A stretch of 64,000 nt of DNA from Acinetobacter rudis (GCF_031157835.1 NZ_JAVIDR010000011.1:35569-99568), one strand, 5' to 3'. Positions 20,117 to 29,293 are shown, counted from the first letter of the stretch. The notes: generated by a model from the sequence alone, not told the origin. Numbers and translations: made by a program.

Positions 20117-20358
20117 CAAGTTTTAATAGCAATTTATGTGTTTTTTTCGCTTGCGGTAACTTTCTCTATAGTTTTAAAACTCATTACCTATTGATTTTAT
20201 TACTATTTTATATATATTATTTATCTTTACATAAAACATAATAAAATTACCAAGTTCTCTAATATCAAACAAATAAAACATACATATATTAAATTGACAT
20301 GTTTAATTCATATTTAAATGCATATTTTTTAATAAATTGAGTATGCAAATTCCCAACT

Positions 20359-21825
20359 TCACTCTAAATTAACAACGTCATAAATCGTTTCAATCATTTT
20401 TTGAGCTCGCATTCCTCTCATTCCATACTGAGCTAGAGCATCACCTGCCAATGCATGTAGAGTAACAATTTGATGTAGCGCTATTTGCTCTCCCATTTGA
20501 GCTTTTAAGCCTGCGATCATACCTGCCAAGATATCGCCCATTCCTCCTGTAGCCATGCCTGGATTACCAGCTCTGCAAACCCATAATTGTTCCTGCAAAA
20601 TTAAACTGCCTGAACCTTTCAATACCCACTGTCCACCATAATTTTGCTGTAGTTTCTTAATTGCAGCTACCCGATCAGATTCAACTGTAGCAACTGATTG
20701 TTGTAATAAGGTCGCTGCCTCACCTGGATGTGGTGTAGCATAACTTTTTATTTTTAATTGTGATGGGTACTTAGCAAGAAACCACAAAGCATCAGCATCA
20801 TAGACAACATCAACAGAAGAGCGATTCAATTCAGCAAACCAGTGTGTAAAATGCTGTTCAGCCCATTGATCTCGACCTAGCCCCATTCCTATACACACTG
20901 CATCAATTTGCTGCAACAATTCCTGAATGTCAGAAATGGTCATTCGATCAATATCACGTAGCATTAAATTTGGTGATCGACTAAGAATTGCGACATGATG
21001 TTTTGCATGACAAACAACTGTTACCTTCGCCGCACCAGCACACGAAGCAGCTTCGGCAGCCATGATTACAGCCCCGCCCATCTGCTCATGACCACCAACA
21101 ATAACCACATGGCCATAATCTCCTTTATGTCCATAAGCCTTACGTTTATTTAGTTTAATATGTGTTGGACTAATATAAGCTAATGGAATCAAACCACTAT
21201 CTATTGGAATTAAATCTAATAGTTTTATTTGTCCAGTATATTCTTGCGCTTGTCCTGTTAGGAGTCCAATCTTTAGTCCTAATACAGTAAAACAATAGTC
21301 TGCCTTAATTGCACAAGGTAATGCTCGCCCCGTATTAGCATTTAAACCACTAGGAATATCAATTGTAATTTTTATACCAACTCGGCTATTAATATTATGA
21401 ATAATATTTTGCCAATATTCATTTAGTGGGCGGTCTAACCCTATACCAAATAAAGCATCAACATAACAGTCGTATTCTAATTTAAAATCAAAACCTGAAA
21501 TAATGTTAATTTGATCATTTTCAGCACACTGACGAGCTTTTGCTAAGTCTAATGATTGGCCCAGTTCCGCTGCATAAATATCAACTAAAAATCCAGCACG
21601 TTTCAAATATACAGCAACTAAATAACCATCACCTGCATTATTACCCTGACCACAACATAGTGCAATTTTAAATTTTTCTTTATTTTGATCCTTGAAGAGT
21701 TCTAATAACTCTTTATGTAAAGTCCACGCAACTTGTTGCATCAAGGCAAAAGAACTATTTTGTTGAGAAAACCAGCGTTGCTCCCAAGTTTTAATATCTT
21801 GGCGAGAATAAGCAAATTGCATCAT
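20359..21825 (-). CDS. nnr: Bifunctional NAD(P)H-hydrate epimerase / dehydratase
   Basis: Repairs damaged (hydrated) NAD(P)H. It has 488 residues with an N-terminal YjeF_N epimerase domain (CCGQGNNAGDGYLVA, IPSGLNANTG) and a C-terminal ADP-dependent dehydratase (YGHKGDYGHVVIVGG, CIGMGLGRD, ATPHPGEAA, GNPGMATGGMGDILAG). Length and order are standard. In many gammaproteobacteria nnr precedes tsaE; here it is followed by the sRNA-bearing gap. Confidence 0.95.
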   Translation of the reverse strand: MMQFAYSRQDIKTWEQRWFSQQNSSFALMQQVAWTLHKELLELFKDQNKEKFKIALCCGQGNNAGDGYLVAVYLKRAGFLVDIYAAELGQSLDLAKARQCAENDQINIISGFDFKLEYDCYVDALFGIGLDRPLNEYWQNIIHNINSRVGIKITIDIPSGLNANTGRALPCAIKADYCFTVLGLKIGLLTGQAQEYTGQIKLLDLIPIDSGLIPLAYISPTHIKLNKRKAYGHKGDYGHVVIVGGHEQMGGAVIMAAEAASCAGAAKVTVVCHAKHHVAILSRSPNLMLRDIDRMTISDIQELLQQIDAVCIGMGLGRDQWAEQHFTHWFAELNRSSVDVVYDADALWFLAKYPSQLKIKSYATPHPGEAATLLQQSVATVESDRVAAIKKLQQNYGGQWVLKGSGSLILQEQLWVCRAGNPGMATGGMGDILAGMIAGLKAQMGEQIALHQIVTLHALAGDALAQYGMRGMRAQKMIETIYDVVNLE

Positions 21826-21918
21826 AATAATTCCAATATATCTGCTAATAACATGTTTCTTTCAAAAAATATAAACCAATTTCTTCCTTATGCTCTTATA
21901 AAAATTGACATATTTCGA

Positions 21919-22695
21919 CTAATTTAATTCATCAAGCTTTAAAAAGTATAAACGCTTTTGCGGATCATCATATACAAGTTGCTGAAGAAAACTGTTTGCA
22001 CTAATAATTGAGTGATCTTCACGCAAACAACGCTCAACAAATGCTATATCAACAAACTCATCAGCTAAACCTGCTCTGCCTAAATCTAAAAAATAAAATT
22101 GATCAAACTGATCTATAAAAATATTACTATCAGTAATATCTCCATGACTAAAAATAAGTTTTTCCTTGACTCGATCTCGATCTAATTCTTGCCACAATTC
22201 CAAATAGCTTTGATGGTTTCCCCATAACTCTGATTCAACTTCATCCTCCATTTGGTTTAATAACCCTCTGTCTATAAAAAGCTTAGACTCCAATAGACGT
22301 GAGCTAATGTCTGAATAGAATGGACAACTAAGTGTAGAAACAGATTTCAGTTGATTTAAAATCTCTTGATATAAATCAATCCATAGTCGAGACTCTAAGA
22401 TTAAATTTGATATAGGTTGTGCCTTTACGGCTTTCGTTATCATGAATTCAGAATTCATATCTGACTCATATAACACCAACTCAGGTACCTTAATTTTATC
22501 TGATACCCAAGATATCATCTTCGCCTCACGTAAAACACTATATGTTGTTTGAGCATACTGTATGTCTGAGCTTTTCAAAAAAAATGCCTCACCATTACGC
22601 TCAAAAGAATACACATTCGATGGAGATTGGCCAACTTTATTGACAGTTAAAACACTATTCCCAATAAACTCTTTAATCTTATGCGGTAATTTCAC
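21919..22695 (-). CDS. APH(3')-VI-like aminoglycoside phosphotransferase
   Basis: A 258-residue kinase predicted to phosphorylate the 3'-hydroxyl of kanamycin, amikacin and related drugs. The catalytic loop FSHGDITDSNIFID (Asp base and Asn), the metal loop FLDLGRAGLADEFVDIA, and the C-terminal YFLKLDELN follow my memory of APH(3')-VIa very closely. The N-terminal FIGNSVL and GQSPSxVYSF also match, while other stretches differ, so it is a diverged homologue rather than the clinical gene. No insertion sequence flanks it; it sits upstream of nnr, which suggests an intrinsic chromosomal gene as described for A. guillouiae. Confidence 0.85.
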   Translation of the reverse strand: MKLPHKIKEFIGNSVLTVNKVGQSPSNVYSFERNGEAFFLKSSDIQYAQTTYSVLREAKMISWVSDKIKVPELVLYESDMNSEFMITKAVKAQPISNLILESRLWIDLYQEILNQLKSVSTLSCPFYSDISSRLLESKLFIDRGLLNQMEDEVESELWGNHQSYLELWQELDRDRVKEKLIFSHGDITDSNIFIDQFDQFYFLDLGRAGLADEFVDIAFVERCLREDHSIISANSFLQQLVYDDPQKRLYFLKLDELN

Positions 22696-22973
22696 AGTAA
22701 TTCCAATTTTTTCAATATCAACAATAGTTTCTTAAATATAATCATACCTATATTAATGTATCCATGAATGCCATTTTATCCATATAAATCAAAATCTTTT
22801 TAGTACCAGGTATGCAGTGCTGCATTATCACAGCATAGTATTTACTTAAGCACTACATTAAAATGTTCAATATCGAAAATCTCTAAAACAGTTTTTGATA
22901 AAAACAGACTAATTCTATCTATCTTATGACTGTAACCTTTAACCACCTAGATAGTTTTACGTTGATATTAGAG

Positions 22974-23582
22974 ATGTCATTAGCAATAATTTTAAGCATG
23001 TTCGTATTCTCATTGAGTATGTCGATTTCTCCTGGTCCAGTAAATATAACCATCCTCTCAATGGGCTTGAATCGTGGTTTTATTCAAACCCTTCCTTTTG
23101 TGTCAGGAGCAACTATTGGATTTGTATTACTTTTAATATGTATAGGGTTTGGCTTCTCTAAAGTAATAAATTTCTATCCTATTATCTTTAAATTATTAAG
23201 TTTTCTAGGTTCTGCTTTTATTATTTATATAGGCTATAAGATACTTTTATCAAAAGCAGAAATTGAAATTAATCATAATAGTACTGCCCCTAACTTCATA
23301 GATGGTTTCTTATTACAATGGTCGAATCCTAAAGCATGGATTGCATGTGCTTCAGGTATTGCTTTATTTTCCAAACCAGATACGACCATCCCTCTCATAG
23401 TATTTATCTGTATATATTTTCTAGTTTGTTATTTATCTTTAGCATTGTGGGGACTATTAGGGGAAAAATTATCTGTTATATTGAAAAATCATAAGCGTAT
23501 TTTATTGTTTAACAGATTGATGGGGTTTTCTTTAGTATTCATTTCTATATATATGATATTTAGCGTTCTTACCGCTAAATGA
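22974..23582 (+). CDS. LysE-family exporter
   Basis: About 202 residues with six hydrophobic segments and the LysE/RhtB signature MSISPGPVNI near the N-terminus plus QWSNPKAWI in the middle. Predicted inner-membrane exporter of amino acids or related small molecules. ATG 22974 gives a typical family N-terminus; an ATG at 22926 would add 16 residues. It is convergent with, and its 3' end overlaps by 51 bases, the broken LysR gene. Confidence 0.85.
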   Translation: MSLAIILSMFVFSLSMSISPGPVNITILSMGLNRGFIQTLPFVSGATIGFVLLLICIGFGFSKVINFYPIIFKLLSFLGSAFIIYIGYKILLSKAEIEINHNSTAPNFIDGFLLQWSNPKAWIACASGIALFSKPDTTIPLIVFICIYFLVCYLSLALWGLLGEKLSVILKNHKRILLFNRLMGFSLVFISIYMIFSVLTAK

Positions 23583-24456
23583 ACTATAAATTTTATTAAT
23601 TAATGCATAGGCAATACTATTGATGGGTAAATTTGATGGCCAAATAGCATATACATGTAAAGGCTGTAACTCCCAATCAGGTAAAACTCTTACAATATCA
23701 CCTCTAATAATGTCATTTTTAATTAAATAATTAGGTGGTGCAGCCAAGCCAACATCAAGTTTAGCTAACTGATAAGAAGCTTCTACATTATTTACACAAA
23801 TGTTTGGGTGATAGGAAATTTTTATTTCCTCTCCATTGATATGGTTTTTCAATATCCTTGAATGTGGACGCATACTCAAACCGATCCAACTCATTACTTC
23901 CAAATCATGTGGTGTTTTCGGCTCTTTATTAGTACTAAGAAAGCTTTTTGTTGCAACAATACTTCTAGGTAAATCAAATAAATACTTAAATTTTAGTGAA
24001 CTATCCAAAGGTTCCCCTATTCTAAAGGCGACATCAATATTTTCAAAAACAATGTCATTTTTTTTCATCATCACAAGTAATATTTAATATTAAATCAGGG
24101 AAATCTTTTATAAAATCAGTAATATATTTCATAAACTCCCCATGAATAAAAATAGCAGGGATTGATATATTTAATTTTTTACTTCCAATTATTGCACTAT
24201 TTTTAAAGCCATTAATCCCTTGTTCATAAGTTTCTAATATCGATTTAGCTGTTTCTAAAAGTTTTTCCCCATCATGGGTTAATGTTATTTTTCTAGTATT
24301 TCTATAGAACAGTGCACATCCTAAATTTTTTTCTAATTTTGTAAGATATTGACTTGCCGTTGCACTAGATAGACCTATCGCTCTAGCCCCTTTACTAATA
24401 GAGCCTATTTCAGCAATTTTAGCAAAAACGATTAAGTATCTAATATCTTCAATCAT
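23532..24456 (-). pseudogene. LysR-family regulator interrupted by a frameshift
   Basis: The N-terminal winged helix (MIEDIRYLIVFAKIAEIGS, ASQYLTKLEKNLG) is intact up to PDLILNI, then the frame stops at position 24,055. The effector-binding half continues in another frame (IDVAFRIGEPLDSSL onward) to 23,532. The switch occurs at an A8 tract on the coding strand (T8 at 24,058-24,065). With seven A the frame would read DEKNDIVFENIDVAF, the expected LysR sequence. It may be a true loss, a sequencing error or slippage. Confidence 0.85.
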
Positions 24457-24579
24457 GCCATACCATAATATTAGAGAATATCTAAAATCAATATAATACA
24501 CCTTATATAAGGTACTTCAAATTATTTATTTTAAATCAATTGGTTAATTAATATCTGACAGCTTTGCTCTTTTCATCAC

Positions 24580-25929
24580 TCAAGCTCGCTTATTCTCTAA
24601 TTCTAAGGCAATAGCACTTTCAATATAATCTTGATGTTGAGCTACTTTTTTAAATGAGCGTTGATAGAGCGTTTTTATCGCATTCTCATCAAAAACCACA
24701 CTTTCAATATCACTCATTGCAGCCTTTAAATTATCAAATGAAACTTGCATAGAGCTATCAGTGATAACTGTAGATGAAGCTTCAGCAGTATGATTAATCA
24801 ATCTTTTCAACGTAAATGAGTCAATATTAATACTATTAGCTAAACTCATAAACGTTCGTCTTAAATCATGGAATGTAAATTCTATTCCAGATATTTCTGC
24901 CACTTTTAATCTTGCTTTACTCCGATTCATCACATGACCTTCACCTTGTTTTGCTTGAAATACATAAGGCTTTAAATCTGATCTAGCGAACCTAGCCCTT
25001 AGAATATGAAGCAATACTGGTCCAACTGGCAAGATTAGAGGGTCACCATTTTTAGAATCTATAGCTGTTATTGTTCCATGCTTAAGATCAACATTTTTCC
25101 ATTCTAAACACTCTGCCTCCTCACGGCGAAATCCTGTAAGTAGTAGAAAGAGCATAAAATCCTGATTGGTAAATGCATTATGATTATAATATTGCTGTCC
25201 TATCCACTCAGTTGACAACACCGTATTAACCCAATTTTTAAGCTGATCTTTTCGAATATATCCTGCTCTACGTCCTACCTCATTCCACGACTTTGTAGCA
25301 TTTAGAATGTTAACAGGATTAGATATATTCATAATATTTTTATCCCCCCAATTTAGATAATACTCAGTTGAAAAGTTAAATAAGGCACGCAAAAAGCGCA
25401 TAGCGAGATTTGCTCTCGCCTTAGATCTATTCGTTAATAAAACATGTTTATCTCGAACCATCCTATGAGTGATATCGATTAGCCTTATATCTTTCCAATC
25501 AGCAAAATAGTCATCCATACATTGATTGTAATCACGCAATGTTTTTTCACTTAATTGTCGCTCAGTCTTGTAAGCGCTATATACGTCATTTAACGTTGGT
25601 TGGGCTTCTATAGAGGCTGTTTGCTTTGCAAATTTAAACTGTTTTTCTTTCTTTAAATGATTAGGATTAATACCTGTTGCCATCTGTGCCAGTAATATTT
25701 GAGCTTTTTCTCTGGCTTGAGCTAAAGTAATATCTCCATGTTTCCCGATTGCCACTCGAACAGAAGATGTACCTGCTCCTAATCTTCTTTCAACTATATA
25801 TACCTTTGAAGACGTAACACGTAATGCAAAGCCTACAAGCTCTGAATCCCTATAAAATACCTGCTTATTAGGTGACATGGGTAAAGAATCGACAAATGTC
25901 TTGGTGAGCTTTGTTTTTTGACTAGACAT
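24580..25929 (-). CDS. Tyrosine-recombinase integrase lacking an evident catalytic Tyr
   Basis: A 449-residue phage integrase with an N-terminal DUF4102-type arm-binding domain (DSELVGFALRV, TLAQAREKA), a SAM-like core-binding domain and a C-terminal catalytic domain. Visible catalytic residues: R268 (GFRREEAE), a beta-hairpin Lys in SKNGDP, H354 and R357 (HDLRR), H380 (INHT). The segment after H380 reads TAEASSTVITDSSMQ with no tyrosine; by the TxxY pattern the position is S393 (TCT, one base from TAT). The next Tyr is Y422, too far away. It is transcribed away from the tRNA fragment. Confidence 0.9.
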   Translation of the reverse strand: MSSQKTKLTKTFVDSLPMSPNKQVFYRDSELVGFALRVTSSKVYIVERRLGAGTSSVRVAIGKHGDITLAQAREKAQILLAQMATGINPNHLKKEKQFKFAKQTASIEAQPTLNDVYSAYKTERQLSEKTLRDYNQCMDDYFADWKDIRLIDITHRMVRDKHVLLTNRSKARANLAMRFLRALFNFSTEYYLNWGDKNIMNISNPVNILNATKSWNEVGRRAGYIRKDQLKNWVNTVLSTEWIGQQYYNHNAFTNQDFMLFLLLTGFRREEAECLEWKNVDLKHGTITAIDSKNGDPLILPVGPVLLHILRARFARSDLKPYVFQAKQGEGHVMNRSKARLKVAEISGIEFTFHDLRRTFMSLANSINIDSFTLKRLINHTAEASSTVITDSSMQVSFDNLKAAMSDIESVVFDENAIKTLYQRSFKKVAQHQDYIESAIALELENKRA

Positions 25930-25961
25930 AATATAGAATGCGATACGTTATCAAAGCTATA

Positions 25962-26023
25962 CAATAGCATGCAATAATCTATGGCGCCTACAAAACGCCT
26001 ACAAATATAATTATTGCAAATGA
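25962..26023. repeat. Short repeats left of tRNA fragment, possible integrase arm sites
   Basis: CGCCTACAAA occurs twice, 11 bases apart (25985-25994 and 25996-26005), inside an inverted pair TGCAATAAT / ATTATTGCA. This lies between the integrase start and the tRNA fragment, where arm-type sites and int control elements are expected. Confidence 0.45.
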
Positions 26024-26087
26024 TTTTCTTATTGTGTAGAATTGGGAACCATTAAAAGGCATTGATTTTAAATGCATTTAATTTATA

Positions 26088-26127
<40 letters not shown>

Positions 26128-26410
26128 TCTAAGATTTATTATAAAATACAACAATTTCTCGCAATACATCACAATATCCCACACACTATCTATCAATATA
26201 TCAATCACTTATATACATTATTGCAATATCACGCAATACATGGATAGCTGTTGCAATATTTCTATAGTCTACTCTTGGTCTACTCAAAGTAGACTGTAGT
26301 AGACCGCTAATAAGAAGCTTTTGGATGTCTATTTAGTTGACAAATCCCATTTTTAGCAATAAATCTTGGTTGACAGATTTGTGATTTAGCCATAACTCAA
26401 GGAATTTACC
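26128..26410. other. Non-coding stretch with nested inverted repeats right of tRNA fragment
   Basis: About 280 bases of AT-rich DNA. At 26,266-26,305 two interleaved inverted repeats occur: AGTCTACT pairs with AGTAGACT and GGTCTACT with AGTAGACC. Several GCAATA copies lie between 26,160 and 26,255. These resemble integrase or excisionase binding arrays next to an attachment core. No gene is visible. Confidence 0.5.
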
Positions 26411-26641
26411 ATGAGATTCCCTTACCTAAAAAAGAATGGTCTTTATCTTTCATCCTATCAAGAATTTGAGTACGGTGAAGGTTGGTATGATACCGATGCG
26501 GATCAGATCGCAGCTCAAGGTTATAGCTGGACTCAGGATTATGAAAAGGCAAAACGTTTTGTTGATAAAGCTGATTTGGAAAGATTTATGCGAGGAAAGA
26601 AGGGAGAGTTTTGGGACGGTGCTGAGATGGTAATGGAGTAA
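26411..26641 (+). CDS. Small hypothetical protein (76 aa)
   Basis: Acidic, aromatic-rich small soluble protein with no motif I recognise (features: GEGWYDTDADQIAAQGYSW and a C-terminal Lys/Glu segment). It is likely real because AAGGA lies 9 bases before the ATG. It stands on the plus strand opposite to the lytic genes, in the region where prophages carry cargo expressed in the lysogen. Confidence 0.6.
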   Translation: MRFPYLKKNGLYLSSYQEFEYGEGWYDTDADQIAAQGYSWTQDYEKAKRFVDKADLERFMRGKKGEFWDGAEMVME

Positions 26642-26814
26642 GATTATTTTAGTGGGTTGATAATGTTAAAGGTTAAATTAATATCGACCTTGATATACTG
26701 TATGAACACTATTCCATCAATTAGAATAGATCCGCATAAAAAATTATTTAATTTACAAGAACTTATATTTTTTGGTATCATAAAAGTTATTTGTTCACTT
26801 TTTGAGACAAGGAT

Positions 26815-27252
26815 ATGAAAAATATATTTATATTAATACCTATTGTTACATCTATGATAATTTTGAGTGGTTGCTCACAAAAGCATTTAAATACTGTATC
26901 TGATATAACTTATATACTGACAGGCGTTCCTGGACCAAAGCATAAAAACCAAGGTTCAGTAGGATCAAATACTCAAACTAAGGCTATGATAGAAAAAGAG
27001 CGAGAAGCTAATGAGTTTAAAAATAGAAGGCAGGCTTGGGTGGGTAAATCGATAGATGATTTAATTATGCAAAGAGGTAGCCCTTGGGGGGTTCATAAAA
27101 GGACTGATGGCGGCTCTCAATATACTTTTAAGAAAACACAAAATAGTTCTAATGATCCATATCTGAATAACCCACGTTTATGTGTAGATAATTTTATTAC
27201 TGATAAAAAAGGAATTATTAAAGATTGGTCATCATCTAATTGCCTTTACTAA
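26815..27252 (+). CDS. Predicted lipoprotein, BamE/SmpA-like
   Basis: A 145-residue protein with a signal peptide and lipobox LSGC. The C-terminal part WVGKSIDDLIMQRGSP, QYTF, then DNFITDKKGIIKDW is reminiscent of the small BamE/SmpA fold (helix that reads GxxxxxLxxxxGxP, then strands). An AAGGAT ribosome-binding site and a downstream terminator support a single-gene unit. As prophage cargo it may alter the lysogen envelope; this is inference. Confidence 0.65.
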   Translation: MKNIFILIPIVTSMIILSGCSQKHLNTVSDITYILTGVPGPKHKNQGSVGSNTQTKAMIEKEREANEFKNRRQAWVGKSIDDLIMQRGSPWGVHKRTDGGSQYTFKKTQNSSNDPYLNNPRLCVDNFITDKKGIIKDWSSSNCLY

Positions 27253-27262
27253 ATTATCATTG

Positions 27263-27297
27263 AAAGCCTTACTCTGTTGAATAAGGCTTTTATTATT
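27263..27297 (+). terminator. Intrinsic terminator after lipoprotein gene
   Basis: AAAGCCTTA (27263-27271), 10-base loop, TAAGGCTTT (27282-27290) followed by TATTATTT. Confidence 0.75.
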
Positions 27298-27324
27298 TGA
27301 CTATATTTTAAAATCGTAATGAAA

Positions 27325-27417
27325 CTACTCAGGCCACCCGTCCATCAGTCGCTCGACATCAACTGCGTGTCCATCAGCCGCTTCTGCCACGAACTGCTTG
27401 GAATTAGGAAAATCAGA
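27325..27417 (-). pseudogene. 3' remnant of a phage gene
   Basis: A short stretch clearly richer in GC than its surroundings. On the minus strand it encodes 28-30 residues ending FVAEAADGHAVDVERLMDGW-PE and a stop, with no start codon or ribosome-binding site; the frame is closed by an upstream stop. This composition suggests the tail end of a deleted gene. I do not recognise the parent gene. Confidence 0.45.
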
Positions 27418-27557
27418 TTAAGTGAAAATATATACACATAGATTAAAATTGATCTTTTTTTAGCCGCATTGGTTATAGTTTTAGTTATAGAATGCTTGTT
27501 TTTTTTCTGTTTACGATTAAAATAATGAAATTATCGATAATTTTAGGTCTAACATTT

Positions 27558-28187
27558 ATGCATATAAGCAAAACAAAAGCTGAGAAACTAATATCACCTT
27601 ATGCGGCTCGCCTACTAAAAGTATTCGATCTTGCTTGGAATGATTGGTTGGCTAGAATCAAAGAAAATCCATCCTGTTCAAAACGAGGTAGATCTAATTT
27701 TATCTGGGATCAAATAATTCATCATGCTAAAAATGAATTTGGACTAGAGTCTGATAGAGAGTTTTCCATAAAACCATACAATAATAATCAAACCTATAAC
27801 TTTATGATTAAGCAAGAGCTTGTATTCCGTATTAAAAAAGGAAAGGCTTCTCGGCAGTCGAGCAACATTCCAACAGGTATGGCCTTGGGTTTTCATGACC
27901 CCAATGAATCTCTACCTGAAATCGGGCTCCTTCCACGAATAGAAATTCAATACGAACTAGATAAGCTTGAATCTTCAATAATTGATGTCGTTGCTGTTGC
28001 TAGAGATAAACGCACAATCTCTTGGACGCTTAGTCTCAAATATAGGGAAAATCCTGAGTTAACAATAACTCCAACAATTCCTGTCAACCCAACCCAACCC
28101 AATACCTCAACAACTTCTACTGTTAAGAAACGGGTTAAGCTCAAATCAGTCAAACCTGATAAAGAGCACAAAACTGTAGGTGAGTAA
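27558..28187 (+). CDS. Unknown protein paired with XRE-ImmA gene (possible toxin)
   Basis: About 209 residues from ATG 27558; an in-frame ATG at 27492 would add a hydrophobic stretch. I recognise no domain. The N-terminal half is helical and basic (YAARLLKVFDLAWNDWLARI), the middle is mixed alpha/beta, and the C-terminus is a low-complexity Pro/Thr/Asn linker ending in a Lys-rich tail. Its stop overlaps the start of the XRE-metallopeptidase gene by 8 bases, so the two are translationally coupled. Partners of XRE-ImmA proteins are often toxins or defence effectors. Confidence 0.75.
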   Translation: MHISKTKAEKLISPYAARLLKVFDLAWNDWLARIKENPSCSKRGRSNFIWDQIIHHAKNEFGLESDREFSIKPYNNNQTYNFMIKQELVFRIKKGKASRQSSNIPTGMALGFHDPNESLPEIGLLPRIEIQYELDKLESSIIDVVAVARDKRTISWTLSLKYRENPELTITPTIPVNPTQPNTSTTSTVKKRVKLKSVKPDKEHKTVGE

Positions 28188-29274
28188 CATGCCCTTTAAT
28201 GCTGATTTGCTAATCTTAGCAAGACAATCAAGAGGTTTTAGTCAATCAGAGTTAGCGAAAGAATGTGAAATATCTCAGGCTATGATTTCAAAACTTGAGG
28301 GTCGTCTTGTAGCAGACCCTTCTCTGGATTTATTGAAGAAACTATCTATTTTTCTTAAATATCCAGTAGATTTTTTTTATGAGATGGATCGTATATATGG
28401 ATTACCACCAAGTGTCCATGCCGGTCCGCTCTATAGAAGAAAAGCAAGTGTAACCAAGAAATCTAGGGATAAACTAGAAGCCATTTTAAATATTCGCATT
28501 CTTCATTTAAAAAGGCTTCTGAGATCAATTGATTTGGAGTCTGATCTTCCTCTGTTAGACCTCGATCCAGACGAATACACTCCTGAAGAAATTGCAGAAA
28601 AAGTCAGACAAGCTTGGCTAATTCCCAAAGGCCCAATACATAACCTTATGGATTATATTGAGCGTGCAGGGTGTATGGTTTTTTTATGTGACTTTGATGA
28701 TTTATCAGTGGACGGGGTAACTATGAGACCGCCTGATCTACCACCTTGTATATTCTTAAATAAAAGTTTACCTGGTTGCCGTCAAAGGTTTACTCTGGCA
28801 CACGAGCTCGGTCATATTATTATGCATAGAATTCCAACAGGTGACGATATGGAGGATGAGGCTAATAAATTTGCAAGTTGTTTATTAATGCCTACAGACG
28901 ATATTAAGCCATATTTACAAGGTAAATTAACCCTAACCAGATTGGCACAACTCAAACCAATGTGGCTCTCCTCAATGAGTTCTATGCTTTACAGGGCAGG
29001 AGATATCGGAGCCATTAGTCAACACCAGCAAAAATACCTTTGGATTGAAATGAACAAGTTAGGGTATAAGACAAAGGAGCCATCGCAATTAGATATTCTA
29101 GCCGAAACACCCAAAAACATTACTGAGATTATAAATATTCATACCCAAGATTTGGAATATATGCCTAAAGATATGCAATTTTTACTAAAATCTTGTAATG
29201 ACGATTTATACTACATGTATGGTATTGGGACTAATCCAAATAAACCAAAATTAAAACTTGTAGATGCTTTGTAG
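28180..29274 (+). CDS. XRE HTH - ImmA/IrrE metallopeptidase fusion
   Basis: A 364-residue protein. The N-terminal XRE helix-turn-helix (GFSQSELAKECEISQAMISK) covers residues 8-65 and the ImmA/IrrE (COG2856) Zn peptidase the middle, with HELGH at residues 208-212 and downstream DEANKFASCLLMP supplying the third ligand. The roughly 110-residue C-terminal part is uncharacterised. Such fusions act as repressors or antitoxins that are switched by self- or partner cleavage. Coupled to the preceding gene and transcribed against the lytic genes, it is probably expressed in the lysogen. Confidence 0.88.
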   Translation: MSNMPFNADLLILARQSRGFSQSELAKECEISQAMISKLEGRLVADPSLDLLKKLSIFLKYPVDFFYEMDRIYGLPPSVHAGPLYRRKASVTKKSRDKLEAILNIRILHLKRLLRSIDLESDLPLLDLDPDEYTPEEIAEKVRQAWLIPKGPIHNLMDYIERAGCMVFLCDFDDLSVDGVTMRPPDLPPCIFLNKSLPGCRQRFTLAHELGHIIMHRIPTGDDMEDEANKFASCLLMPTDDIKPYLQGKLTLTRLAQLKPMWLSSMSSMLYRAGDIGAISQHQQKYLWIEMNKLGYKTKEPSQLDILAETPKNITEIINIHTQDLEYMPKDMQFLLKSCNDDLYYMYGIGTNPNKPKLKLVDAL

Positions 29275-29293
29275 TAAAATGCAAATAAAGCCC

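Larger units (their letters stand above)
19703..20358. other. AT-rich gap containing a candidate sRNA gene
   Basis: About 650 bases between the YodC-like gene and nnr. The only organised signals are a minus-strand promoter at about 20,091-20,119, a CRP-type palindrome and a strong minus-strand terminator at 19,949-19,975, listed separately. The remainder (19,703-19,948 and 20,120-20,358) shows nothing recognisable. Confidence 0.5.
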
